Assembly: GCA_963976815.1 (NCBI GenBank)
Contig: CAXBLU010000002.1
Coordinates: 521,035-585,034, forward strand
Direction of reading: 5' to 3'
DNA from: JAHRVQ01 sp963976815
GTDB lineage: Bacteria > Pseudomonadota > Gammaproteobacteria > Pseudomonadales > Azotimanducaceae
DNA: 64,000 bases
Shown here: one piece after another, positions 47,853-55,921 of the stretch
Layout of the letters: each line of letters starts with the position of its first letter
How positions within the stretch are numbered: position 1 is the first letter of the stretch
Notes under the pieces: model-generated
Seen by the model: only the letters and a program-made list of their open reading frames with translations
Told to the model about the DNA's origin: nothing
Databases searched by the model: none
Made by a program: the position numbers and the translations under genes

Positions 47853-49118
47853 AGGGAACTCGCCCTCCATTCCTTCAAAAGCAAAAGGGTTGAGGAACTG
47901 TCTTTGCCAAAAGAACTCACGTTCTGTCTGATTTAATGCGCCCTGATCACAAACTGCCTCCCAGTTAGCCCGGATCGCCTCGATCTGCTCCCGCATCAAA
48001 GCGAGTGCGCGATCATCCTCCAACAAAAAGTGTTTTGCTGCTTCGCGGGCGGAGAGCAGTTGAGAGGATCGGTTGTTCCCTGCTATCAGCATTGCCTGAG
48101 ATGCTTCACGACCCACCCGGTTCTGAGGGCATATATCATACGCTGGGGTTAACGTATGCTCACTGCCATCCCAGAAAGCGGCATGGTTTCTTGCATGATC
48201 ATCATTGTTTCCGCTGAGTATATTGAACACCAAGCGCTTATAAAGCTCCTCAAGGGTGGCTTTTGGCGAGCTAAAACCTCTTCGAATGAGTTCCGCTAAA
48301 TCCTCATAAGATGCGTACCGTGCCATCATCTCATCGAGCTGCAATAGTGTGAGCGCTGAGTGCATGAGTTTTCGCTGCCAACCATTGTCAGAAGGTTCCC
48401 GGTCAAAGCGCTCAACCAACAGAACATCTTTGCCCATTGCTTGTTTTAGCTCCACAGGAGCAACACTCAGTCCACAGATTTCTGCGAGCTTCATCGCAAC
48501 GAATTCACCCTTCACGATGTTGTAGGTATCACTTTGCAGAGAAAACTTGGCAATGAGTTTCTTATCGCCATCGCTAATGAGCGCCTTAGGGCGCGCACCG
48601 CCAATTGAGCTTCCGTGCTGCAAAGCCTGATCAAGTTCTGGTGAAAGCGGAATTCCTTTCTCTACGCGTTCGGCTGAGGTCAGTAGCTCTTCCAGGCTTG
48701 CGCCTTCATGCTGGCGAGGAACGTACTCGCTAGCCGATATCTGAAAATCCAACCCACCAATCCTGTCCGATCCTGACTCTAGTAGGTATGTGAGCTCATC
48801 CAGCTCAGCAGGATCTGCCTGGGCGCCTTTTCTGCCGACAAGCTTGTTCAAGATAACGCGGCGGCCCCAGGCGTCCGGCGCAGCATCTCGCAAACATCCT
48901 GCAATGTTTAGCCCTTTGAGCGGAGCTTGCTGTCCCGTTGTCAGGGGCAGTTCATCCAGTGATAGGGCAATTGCGTTATCTCTTCGCAGATAACTTTGGC
49001 CGTATAAGAAGCTAAACCCGACTTCCTCGCGAATGATTTGACCGGCGATGACAGGCTCGGTTGCTTCTGGCAACCACACCCAGACAAAAGCGTTTCCTGG
49101 TGGATTAGAAGTCATCAT
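47799..49118 (-). CDS. hipA: HipA-like serine/threonine kinase toxin
   Basis: 439 aa. HipA fold: N-terminal GQIIREEVGFSFLYGQSYL, GGLDFQIS, the ATP-loop GSSIGGARPKAL, the catalytic NILSGNNDDHARNHAAFW and metal-binding LTPAYDICP. Family members phosphorylate glutamyl-tRNA synthetase or other targets and are neutralised by HipB. It overlaps hipB by 14 nt. Either of the first two Met codons could start. Oddity: the last 17 residues (HSGDSLLNTHKRDSRNR) and the stop are encoded by the 63-bp repeat; the native fold ends near NPFAFEGMEGE, so activity may be retained. Confidence 0.85.
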   Translation of the reverse strand: MMTSNPPGNAFVWVWLPEATEPVIAGQIIREEVGFSFLYGQSYLRRDNAIALSLDELPLTTGQQAPLKGLNIAGCLRDAAPDAWGRRVILNKLVGRKGAQADPAELDELTYLLESGSDRIGGLDFQISASEYVPRQHEGASLEELLTSAERVEKGIPLSPELDQALQHGSSIGGARPKALISDGDKKLIAKFSLQSDTYNIVKGEFVAMKLAEICGLSVAPVELKQAMGKDVLLVERFDREPSDNGWQRKLMHSALTLLQLDEMMARYASYEDLAELIRRGFSSPKATLEELYKRLVFNILSGNNDDHARNHAAFWDGSEHTLTPAYDICPQNRVGREASQAMLIAGNNRSSQLLSAREAAKHFLLEDDRALALMREQIEAIRANWEAVCDQGALNQTEREFFWQRQFLNPFAFEGMEGEFPHSGDSLLNTHKRDSRNR

Positions 49119-49461
49119 CCACCTTCACATCCGGCTTATGTACACCCCGTGGTAAAACACTGAGTAGCTCCTGGGCTTGGCGCAATTCTGTATCGAGAGA
49201 ATTGCTAAGCGTTAAAGAGTGAGAGTTCTGTTCATGCGTAAATAAAGGAATGCCAGCGATGCTCGCAATCTCGAAGGCGAGTCCGATTTCGATTCCCATA
49301 TGACCATTTTCTACTTTCTGAACGGTCGTTCTGCCCACGCCAGCACGTTCAGCAAGTTCACGCTGGGTCCAATTCCGTTTCTTGCGCGCAAGCTTGATGT
49401 GCTGACCTAGTAGATGGACAGCTTGATGCGTGTACTTAGAGTATGTTCTCGTCTTCGCCAT
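49105..49461 (-). CDS. hipB: HipB-like XRE antitoxin/repressor
   Basis: 118 aa. The XRE helix-turn-helix (about 18-75) reads LGQHIKLARKKRNWTQRELAERAGVGRTTVQKVENGHMGIEIGLAFEIASIAGI. The C-terminal tail (about 78-118) is acidic and likely binds HipA. It is the first gene of the pair, overlapping hipA. Inverted GCCT/AGGC sites lie just upstream, consistent with autoregulation. Confidence 0.85.
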   Translation of the reverse strand: MAKTRTYSKYTHQAVHLLGQHIKLARKKRNWTQRELAERAGVGRTTVQKVENGHMGIEIGLAFEIASIAGIPLFTHEQNSHSLTLSNSLDTELRQAQELLSVLPRGVHKPDVKVDDDF

Positions 49462-49465
49462 GTTT

Positions 49466-49498
49466 GCCTCTGATTACAGGCCTAAATAATACCTAGGC
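49466..49498. promoter_or_regulatory. Putative HipB operator sites
   Basis: GCCT-N8-AGGC (49466-49481) overlaps GCCTA-N9-TAGGC (49480-49498), right before the hipB start. The N8 spacing matches the known TATCC-N8-GGATA layout of E. coli HipB sites, though the half-site sequence differs. Confidence 0.5.
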
Positions 49499-49614
49499 AT
49501 CTAATTGCATGCATTTCATCAAATTACATGAGGAACATATTCTAGTCAAGCTAAGGCTTCTAATAGAAAGCCCAAGTGGTATATAGGCTTCTTTTTAAAT
49601 GCCTTTCAGGGTCC

Positions 49615-49677
49615 GGGGACAGTTTACCTATTTCGGGAATCACGCTAGTGAGGATTGTGTAAACTGTCCCCCGAATG
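49615..49677 (+). repeat. 63-bp miniature repeat (M element), copy 3
   Basis: Same termini as the other copies (GGGGACAGTTTACC start, GTCCCCCGAATG end). A G-to-A change (CACGCTAGTG) creates the stop codon used by the AraC-type gene. Confidence 0.85.
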
Positions 49678-50700
49678 GCGATATTGCTTGGGCGTGCAGC
49701 CCTCAATTGATTTGAAGACGCGATTGAACGTCGCGAGCGACGCAAATCCGGATTCCATGGCGATGACCAATACGGTCCAGTCTTGATTCTCGGTGAGTAA
49801 TTTTTTGGCAAACTCGACGCGGAAGCTGTTTACATATTGATTAAAGTTATCAAAGTGGGTCTTCTCTCTGATTGCTTTACTGATCTTGTATTCGGGCACG
49901 CTCAACGTGTTCGCAATGTCCATCATCTTAAGGTCGGGCTTGAGAAACAGAGAATCGTCCTGCATCAGTTTTTGTATGGTATCTAACTGCTCGTCGTCCT
50001 CATCCGTCGCCGCCGCGCCCGCGTTCAACCTCAGAAGTTCTTGTTCTTTAAACTGGAGCCAAAGCACAATAAAGGTGGACACGAGAATCAGTGACGCTGC
50101 CATGCTCCTAATCCAAAGATAGAGCAGCCAGCTGTTTTCAGGTGGCACAGGAATGTTTGGTGCAATGACACGGGTCGCCATGACGGCAACGAACATAGAA
50201 CCGGCAAACAGGATCTTTTGTTTTCGCAGTCTTTTGTTGCTTGAGGCGTAATTGCGAACGGCTTCCCAGAAGGCCAGGAGAATCACACCTGAAGAGAGTA
50301 ACTGTAGCAGCTCACCCAGCGACCCCTTGAGCCAGGCGATGGTATCTTGCTCAACCCAATCCAGCGAAACAAAAATACTTGTGCTACGACTCGCCAGAAT
50401 AAGGAAGGCTATCAAGCCGGCGAGCAGGTAGTGACCCTTATTGAGGGCGTTACCCTTTCGAAATATGGCGCGTGAAAGCAGCCAAAACACATTGCAGGTG
50501 GCGAACGTTCCGAGACCAATAAACTGTTGTTCAAGCCTAAAAGAGGCGGGTAAGAGCTGGCTTATGGCGAGCAACAGCAAAGACGCGGCTAATATGGCGA
50601 ATAATGCATGCTCCAATCTCTTGGGTTTGAAGGCAAACAATCCTGCAATGCTTGAGATGGACACGCCAAGCAACACAAGATGAACAGCATTTTCCGACAT
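49645..50700 (-). CDS. AraC-family regulator with membrane-embedded N-terminus
   Basis: 351 aa from ATG 50700; a GTG 12 codons upstream is less likely. Seven hydrophobic helices (about 3-225) are followed by an AraC DNA-binding domain (about 240-340): PDLKMMDIANTLSVPEYKISKAIREK and VLVIAMESGFASLATFNRVFKSIEGCTPKQYR. The architecture is that of 7TM-AraC sensors. The last residues HSGDSLHNPH come from the 63-bp repeat, whose stop ends the gene just past the natural family terminus. It is divergent from the DUF2306 gene, its probable target. Confidence 0.8.
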   Translation of the reverse strand: MSENAVHLVLLGVSISSIAGLFAFKPKRLEHALFAILAASLLLLAISQLLPASFRLEQQFIGLGTFATCNVFWLLSRAIFRKGNALNKGHYLLAGLIAFLILASRSTSIFVSLDWVEQDTIAWLKGSLGELLQLLSSGVILLAFWEAVRNYASSNKRLRKQKILFAGSMFVAVMATRVIAPNIPVPPENSWLLYLWIRSMAASLILVSTFIVLWLQFKEQELLRLNAGAAATDEDDEQLDTIQKLMQDDSLFLKPDLKMMDIANTLSVPEYKISKAIREKTHFDNFNQYVNSFRVEFAKKLLTENQDWTVLVIAMESGFASLATFNRVFKSIEGCTPKQYRHSGDSLHNPH

Positions 50701-50863
50701 TGGTTGTCCAATAGTGATCTTTTTGAACTCTAGCACAAATCAAAACAACGATCGGCATCAACAGGTTCATCATTTTCTATACTCAAATTCTGAAATTGAA
50801 GAGTTTGGGGGCCTCTAAACGCCAACAATAGCGAACTTTCAGTAACAAAGAAGAAGTGATGCT

Positions 50864-51706
50864 ATGAGTGAACTGGTCAGTTCAAACACACAAGGGGATC
50901 TCTCAAATGCGATTCTTAAACCGTGGTTGTCCGGCGCCATAAAAGCCTGGATTGGTGCGGTTTTGATTGGGCAATGGATGTTTGGGTTTTACATATTGGC
51001 TCGATTTACCATGCCCTGGTTGCTCGGAGAGCTTGATGAGTCACAATTTAGCAATATGATTCGAGGCTATAAAAACGGCGAGACATTTAATAATGCCGTG
51101 CTGTTAACCCACATTATCCCCGTCATGCTGATCAGTCTCAGCGCCACGTTTCAGCTCGTTCCTTATGTACGCCGCCGGTTTCCGGTGTTTCATCGCTGGA
51201 ATGGGCGGCTATTTTTGTCAGTTGGTTTTTTCGGGGCAATAGGCGGTCTCTATATGACCTGGGGGATGGGCAGTCGTTTAAGTGACGTGGGTGCGATTGG
51301 GGTCTCGCTGAACGGTATTCTGATCCCGATCTTTGTTTTTTACGCCTGGCGAACAGCGGTTCAGGGTAAGTTTGCGGTGCATCGCAGATTGGCCGTGCAT
51401 AGTTTCATTTTGATTAACGGTGTGTGGAGTGTGCGCTTGTATCTGATGGCCTGGTTTATGGTCAACGATGGACCGTACGGAAACACTCGCTTAATCGATG
51501 GTCCCGCGGATATTGCTATCTCCTTTGCTTCTTACCTACTGCCAATGGCGATCGCCGAATTGGTCTTCTGGGCTGAAAGACGAAAAGAGTCGTTAACCTG
51601 GTTGGTGGCGGCGATGGGTGTATCGCTGATGGCTTTTCTGACCGCATTCGGCGTCTATGCTGCGAGCACGATGATGTGGATACCGAGGATAAGTTCTGCA
51701 TTATGA
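50864..51706 (+). CDS. DUF2306-family multi-pass membrane protein
   Basis: 280 aa with about seven membrane helices. The pattern LLTHIIPVMLISLSATFQLVPYVRRRFPVFHRWNGRLFLSVGFFGAIGGLY and FAVHRRLAVHSFILINGVWSVRLYL fits the DUF2306 family, with conserved His residues possibly binding haem or metal. Function unknown. Its stop is 33 bp from the next gene, so the two are probably cotranscribed. Confidence 0.75.
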   Translation: MSELVSSNTQGDLSNAILKPWLSGAIKAWIGAVLIGQWMFGFYILARFTMPWLLGELDESQFSNMIRGYKNGETFNNAVLLTHIIPVMLISLSATFQLVPYVRRRFPVFHRWNGRLFLSVGFFGAIGGLYMTWGMGSRLSDVGAIGVSLNGILIPIFVFYAWRTAVQGKFAVHRRLAVHSFILINGVWSVRLYLMAWFMVNDGPYGNTRLIDGPADIAISFASYLLPMAIAELVFWAERRKESLTWLVAAMGVSLMAFLTAFGVYAASTMMWIPRISSAL

Positions 51707-51739
51707 TGTCGTTATTGAGCAAAAACTGAAGGAGGCCCC

Positions 51740-52441
51740 ATGATCTTTTCCAGAGCCAAAAACAAGGAATACGGTTTTTTAATACTAGAGTTCGTTGTCC
51801 TGGTGCTTGGCTTTTTTATCAGCTTGCAGGTCAATGAATGGCAGAATGATCGTGAGGATCGTGAACTAGAGTCGCAGTACCTGTCCAGGTTAGAAAACGA
51901 CTTTGAAAAGAGCATCGTTGCGCTTAACGAGAGTATTGACCGAATCGGGCGCTCCGTTGAGAGGTTGGAGTCCGGCTTAACAGTTCTGGCAAAAAGAGAA
52001 AGGAGTGAAGGGGATTATCCTGCATTATTCTTCGCCCTCCAGAGTTCATCACTTAGAGGTAGTTTTCCAGTTTATTTTGGTACTTTTGAAGAGCTAAAGG
52101 ATACCGGTAGCATGCGGCTGATCGAATCCACACAATTGAGAGAGAGCCTGGGTAATGTCTGGCAGAAGCACGTTGCCATATCCAAGATTAGTGAAGTGAG
52201 AAATATGCTTAGGGGAAATACGTTTCCGGTCATGACCAGTTACGTAAAGCCTCTTGAGGGTAACGCGATCACTTTTGATGCGGAAAAGGTTGAAGAAGAC
52301 CCCAGGGAGCTTTACGTGGCGCTGAGCATTATACGGACTAACCTGGAAAACGATCTGACCGATTCTGAAGCGATGCTAACTCTAATTGAAGAGGCTTTGG
52401 GCGTCCTTCGACAAGATACTGCATATGCTCCGTCGATTTGA
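51740..52441 (+). CDS. DUF6090-like single-pass membrane protein
   Basis: 233 aa with AAGGAGG before the ATG. One N-terminal membrane helix (about 13-31, FLILEFVVLVLGFFISLQV) is followed by NEWQNDREDRELESQYLSRLENDFEKS and a helical coiled-coil-like soluble domain. The N-terminal pattern is typical of DUF6090 proteins of unknown function. It lies in an apparent operon with the DUF2306 gene. Confidence 0.65.
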   Translation: MIFSRAKNKEYGFLILEFVVLVLGFFISLQVNEWQNDREDRELESQYLSRLENDFEKSIVALNESIDRIGRSVERLESGLTVLAKRERSEGDYPALFFALQSSSLRGSFPVYFGTFEELKDTGSMRLIESTQLRESLGNVWQKHVAISKISEVRNMLRGNTFPVMTSYVKPLEGNAITFDAEKVEEDPRELYVALSIIRTNLENDLTDSEAMLTLIEEALGVLRQDTAYAPSI

Positions 52442-52542
52442 ATGATACTGGAAGAGTATCACCAGAAACACTGCGGTATTTATGGTTTGATGGAAATTCC
52501 GAAAGCTAGAGTGACGAGATCTACACCGGCACTTAGGTTGCG

Positions 52543-53082
52543 TTATTTAGTACCGGCCTTTTTCTGAATTTCAGATATCAACGCTTTGTCAATTTGTTCT
52601 GTACCTGCCCATTCAAAGATCTCTTCCCAATCTATCTCTTGATGTTTGGCAACAAGAACCGCTTGTTCTTTGGATTGGTGGTCGTTTGCGTGGGCAACCC
52701 AAGCTAAACGATCCATAACCGATTGAGTTGGAGTGATGATGCGAACTGGGCCGAACTCCGTTTCTAATGTGCCGGCTGCGGTGTTATCAATGTACTTACT
52801 GCCAAATGCCAGCGGTCCTGCTGGAAACTCGATGAAGAATTTTGAATGTGGGTGTTGAAAGTCTTTGCCTTCCGTAACTTCAAAGCCGAGTTTTTCGACG
52901 ATGGGAGCGATGCGTTTTTTTCGCTCGGAAGTGATGAAGTCTAAGTCTGTACTCATGTACTCGTTTTTGGAATAGAAAGTAACAGCACCGCCACCACTTA
53001 GTACTGCGTCAATACCCGCCTCTGAAAGCGCGCCTGAAACAAGTGCGGCGATTTCCTCTAAACTGGTCTCAGGATTGATCAT
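52543..53082 (-). CDS. Nucleotidyltransferase-fold protein (DUF6036/AbiEii-like)
   Basis: 179 aa. The polymerase-beta-like motif is AVLSGGGAVTFYSKNEYMSTDLDFIT, i.e. G-G/S ... D-x-D, as in minimal nucleotidyltransferases and AbiEii-type toxins. After it comes FIEFPAGPLAFGSKYIDN and a helical C-terminus (RLAWVAHANDHQSKEQAVLVAKH). It overlaps the winged-helix gene upstream by 4 bp (ATGA). The pair layout (small HTH, then nucleotidyltransferase) resembles type IV AbiE or MNT toxin-antitoxin systems. Toxicity is not shown by sequence alone. Confidence 0.7.
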   Translation of the reverse strand: MINPETSLEEIAALVSGALSEAGIDAVLSGGGAVTFYSKNEYMSTDLDFITSERKKRIAPIVEKLGFEVTEGKDFQHPHSKFFIEFPAGPLAFGSKYIDNTAAGTLETEFGPVRIITPTQSVMDRLAWVAHANDHQSKEQAVLVAKHQEIDWEEIFEWAGTEQIDKALISEIQKKAGTK

Positions 53083-53459
53083 GCTCTTTTAAGGGGCTTC
53101 CCTGATCGGCGAGGTCGTTGCCGATCTCTAAAGTATTTTTTTATCAGAGCCTCAGGCAACCCATCCAACTCCGAAGAGAGAAACGTCCTAAGATTCTTGG
53201 CTGTCGGGTTTCTTGGGTTGAACTCGAATACTCGAGTTCTACCTACTGTACTGCTGGTTAAAACACCAGCAGCTTCAAACTTTTTAAGTTGGTCCTGCAC
53301 CATGTTCACCGGTATCTCGAAAGTGTCAGAGATTCTCTTTGCATATCCCGAGTCGTAATTTTCGAGATACATCAAAACACGAGCTGCGGTGGGGTTGCCT
53401 AATATTGCGTCTAGAGCTGGAATCATGGTGAATAACAGTTTACCTGATTTAAAGGTCAT
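53079..53459 (-). CDS. Winged-helix regulator coupled to the nucleotidyltransferase
   Basis: 126 aa. A winged helix-turn-helix (about 20-85) reads GNPTAARVLMYLENYDSGYAKRISDTFEIPVNMVQDQLKKFEAAGVLTSSTVGRTRVFEFNPRNP, with a basic C-terminal tail (RDRQRPRRSGKPLKRA). The start codon used (53459) overlaps a near-perfect 25-bp palindrome that also holds its AGG ribosome site. An alternative ATG lies 11 codons in (MIPALDAILGN). Likely the autoregulating antitoxin/repressor of the pair. Confidence 0.7.
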   Translation of the reverse strand: MTFKSGKLLFTMIPALDAILGNPTAARVLMYLENYDSGYAKRISDTFEIPVNMVQDQLKKFEAAGVLTSSTVGRTRVFEFNPRNPTAKNLRTFLSSELDGLPEALIKKYFRDRQRPRRSGKPLKRA

Positions 53460-53482
53460 ATTACCTGTAATACAGGTAATAT
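53458..53482. promoter_or_regulatory. Palindromic operator overlapping the start codon of the wHTH gene
   Basis: 25 bp, symmetric except for the central base: arms ATATTACCTGTA (53458-53469) and TACAGGTAATAT, sharing the centre. It contains the ribosome site and the first base of the start codon of the wHTH gene on the minus strand, so bound repressor would block initiation. Confidence 0.75.
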
Positions 53483-53834
53483 CAACTGGCTTTGGTGCAA
53501 GCTAACGATGGGTATTGGCAAGTTAACTATGTCTGGGCCACGATTTAGGAATGACTAATTTAAATATATACAAACGACACCGGTTTACGTCAGAAATCAT
53601 CCAATATGCTGTCTGGCTCTATTTTTGACTCAATCTGAGTCATCGCTGGGGTGACGACAGACGATAGTATGCTTTTTAAGCGAGGCAATACGACCGGCCA
53701 GAATGATTGACGTTTAACAGCTCCCGATTCTTACCAAGCCGCACATTCAAGAATTTGTGGATGGACTACTCCAGCTTGTCGACCATCACCCAGCATCGTT
53801 TCTTCAAATTTCCAGATCTTCTCTAGTTGGCCCA
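53483..53834. other. Non-coding stretch with no recognised gene
   Basis: About 350 bases of intergenic or degraded sequence. No ORF with coding character was recognised, and the frames are broken. It leads into the tRNA-Phe fragment and repeat junction. Confidence 0.4.
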
Positions 53835-53835
53835 C

Positions 53836-53860
53836 TCGGTAGAGCAGGGGATTGAAAATC
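53836..53860 (+). tRNA. tRNA-Phe fragment (D-arm to anticodon loop)
   Basis: 25 bases read like gammaproteobacterial tRNA-Phe from the D-loop to the 3' side of the anticodon loop, including GGTAGAGCAGGGGATTGAAA and anticodon GAA at 53854-53856. The acceptor stem, the 3' anticodon stem beyond ATC, the T-arm and CCA are missing. It is a remnant, not a working tRNA, and may be an att or recombination scar. Confidence 0.6.
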
Positions 53861-53886
53861 TAGTAGCTAGGTTGTGCTTGGGTTCA

Positions 53887-53949
53887 GGGGACAGTTTACC
53901 TATTTCGGGAATCACGCTTGTGAGGATTGTGTAAACTGTCCCCCGAATG
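53887..53949 (+). repeat. 63-bp miniature repeat (M element), copy 4
   Basis: GGGGACAGTTTACC at 53887; ends GTCCCCCGAATG at 53949. Its terminal ATG is in frame with, and 2 codons before, the pnp remnant. Confidence 0.85.
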
Positions 53950-54609
53950 AGCATGGACTTTAAAGTGGCTGGTGCTGAAACGGGTGTTACTGTTCTGCAG
54001 ATGGATATCAAGATCCAGGGCATTACCGAGCAAATTATGGAAACCGCTCTGGCGCGAGCCAAAGACGCACGTCTGCACATCCTTGTTGAAATGAACAAGG
54101 TGATTGGTCGTTCACGTGAAGCCGTTTCTGAAAATGCACAGGTGATGGTCACCATCAAAGTTGAGTCCGATAGGATCCGTGACGTCATTGGTAAGGGCGG
54201 CGCAACGATCCGTTCTATCACCGAAGAAACTGGCGCAGACGTCGACATCAACGACGACGGCACCATCATCATCTACGGTGAAGGCAAAGAGTCTCGTGAT
54301 GCAGCGGTTGCCATGATCGAGTCTATTACTGCAGAAGCAGAAATCGGCAAGGTCTACAAAGGCAAGGTTGTGAAGATCGCTGACTTCGGCGCATTCGTGA
54401 ACATCCTGCCTGGCAAAGATGGCCTCGTGCACATTTCTCAAATCGCCCACGAGCGTGTAGAGAAAGTAACTGACTACCTAACAGAGGGTCAGGAAGTTGA
54501 AGTGAAGTGTCTCGACACTGAACGCGGCCGAATCAAGCTTTCCATCAAGGAATTGATTGAGAAAGAAGATGCCCCTGCTGACGATGAGTCAGAGGCTGAT
54601 GCTGGTTAA
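53947..54609 (+). pseudogene. pnp: PNPase C-terminal third (KH + S1 domains), 5' part missing
   Basis: 220 codons beginning at the last ATG of the 63-bp repeat. The sequence starts MDFKVAGAETGVTVLQMDIK, which in full-length PNPase (about 700 aa) follows GD in the catalytic-core motif GDMDFKVAG. The break is therefore inside the second RNase PH domain. The remaining parts are helix ITEQIMETALARAKDARLHIL, the KH domain (VIGKGGATIRSITEETGADVDI), the S1 domain (YKGKVVKIADFGAFVNILPG, HISQIAHERVEKVTDYL) and an acidic tail. There is no ribosome site. The normal rpsO/pnp upstream context is absent. It retains RNA-binding domains without phosphorolysis; a full pnp may exist elsewhere. Confidence 0.85.
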
Positions 54610-54640
54610 GTCTTTGACTTAAACAGTACGAAACAAAAAA

Positions 54641-54670
54641 GGGCGGTCCCGAAAGGTACCGCCCTTTTTT
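54641..54670 (+). terminator. Intrinsic terminator of pnp
   Basis: GGGCGGT pairs with ACCGCCC around CCCGAAAGGT, preceded by six A and followed by six T, 31 bp after the pnp stop. Bidirectional in appearance. Confidence 0.9.
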
Positions 54671-54898
54671 GTGGGTGTTGTTTGTTGGGTTGATGCTTTT
54701 GGTTGGATGAATTTTCACTAAAGGTAGCGACTTTGGGAAAGGTTCTTCCCAATATTGGTTGTTTTGTAACCAGTATGCTCGCTTGCTGCGTGTAATTGAT
54801 AGATTGGGGTATTGGTGTGGAGTAAGGTGTCCGAGTAAGCGCTGTCGAAAGCCACAAAGTTAACTGAAGGATGCCGGGGCACTAATAGCGAGAATGAT

Positions 54899-55912
54899 AT
54901 GCCTGATTTGAATTACCAAAAACAAGCGCAGGAATTCTATGGAAAGGCACCTGTCATAGTTATGGGCAGCGGAGCCTCGGCTGCGCACGGCATGTCAGGG
55001 ATGGGGGCGCTTGCAAAGCATCTCATAGAGCACACTGACGTTTCCGGTCTCTCAGCTCTTGAGTTGGAGGTTTGGGAAAAGTTCTGCCAGGTTTTGGGTG
55101 AAGGCGTAGACCTAGAGTCTGCCCTACACAAGGTAGCAACTTCTGAAGAACTAACGTCCAGAATCGTTAAAGCCACCTGGGCACTAATTAACTCTGAAGA
55201 CATAGAAATCTTTCAGAAGAGTCTTCAGGATAATACGATGTTTCCATTGAGTCACCTTCTTGAGCATATGTTCAGAAGTAGCCTCAAAAAGATAAGTATT
55301 ATCACTACAAATTATGATCGCCTAGCGGAGTATGCCTGCGATCAGAGGGGCATTCATCATTACACTGGATTTACGCACGGCTTCTTCCGACAACTCGCGG
55401 CCCCTACAGAAATCACTTCTGCTCGCAGGGTTAATATCTGGAAGGTCCATGGATCTCTAGATTGGTTTCAGACCCCTCTGGAAGATACTGTGGCCCTTTC
55501 AAATATCCAAGGGATACCAAATAACTACCAACCGCAGATTGTGACTCCTGGCACCCAAAAATACCAAAAAACACATCTGGAGCCGTTCCGTTCCATTATC
55601 AACAACGCCGATCTAGCTATCAATGAAGCTAGCTCTTATCTTTGTATTGGCTACGGTTTTAATGACGAACACATTCAACCGAAGCTTATGATGAAGTGCC
55701 TTAGACAAAAGACACCTGTAACCATTATTACTCACGCCCTTTCTGACTCAGCAAAAAAGCTTATTCTTGATGGTAAAGCTCAGAATTATCTAGCAATCGA
55801 ACGGGGTGAAACAGACGATCAATCCATCGTCTATTCCTCTCTGGATAAGGCTCCGCTTAAGGTGGAAATGAACATCTGGAGTCTTGAAGGCTACCTGTCA
55901 CTAATCATATAG
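54899..55912 (+). CDS. SIR2-domain protein of a SIR2-HerA defence pair
   Basis: 337 aa. SIR2 NAD-binding landmarks: VIVMGSGASAAHGMSGMGAL (G-x-G-x-S/A), ITTNYDRLAEYA (TNYD), WKVHGSLDWF (catalytic-type His of KVHGS) and YLCIGYGFNDEHIQP. In phage-defence systems such SIR2 domains hydrolyse NAD+ to abort infection. The stop lies 9 bp before the HerA gene. It is the first gene of the island beyond the pnp terminator. Assignment as a defence effector follows from the pairing with HerA. Confidence 0.85.
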   Translation: MPDLNYQKQAQEFYGKAPVIVMGSGASAAHGMSGMGALAKHLIEHTDVSGLSALELEVWEKFCQVLGEGVDLESALHKVATSEELTSRIVKATWALINSEDIEIFQKSLQDNTMFPLSHLLEHMFRSSLKKISIITTNYDRLAEYACDQRGIHHYTGFTHGFFRQLAAPTEITSARRVNIWKVHGSLDWFQTPLEDTVALSNIQGIPNNYQPQIVTPGTQKYQKTHLEPFRSIINNADLAINEASSYLCIGYGFNDEHIQPKLMMKCLRQKTPVTIITHALSDSAKKLILDGKAQNYLAIERGETDDQSIVYSSLDKAPLKVEMNIWSLEGYLSLII

Positions 55913-55921
55913 GAAGAAGAC

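Noticed and set aside
47597..47920. 107-codon ORF across the 63-bp repeat near tetR
   Set aside because: A read-through of the open frame of the repeat joined to antisense of hipA; not a gene.
53820..53870. Functional tRNA-Phe gene
   Set aside because: Only the D-loop to anticodon-loop part matches; acceptor stem, T-arm and 3' anticodon stem are absent.
53823..54272. Minus-strand ORF over the pnp remnant
   Set aside because: Shadow of the pnp coding sequence plus the open frame of the repeat.
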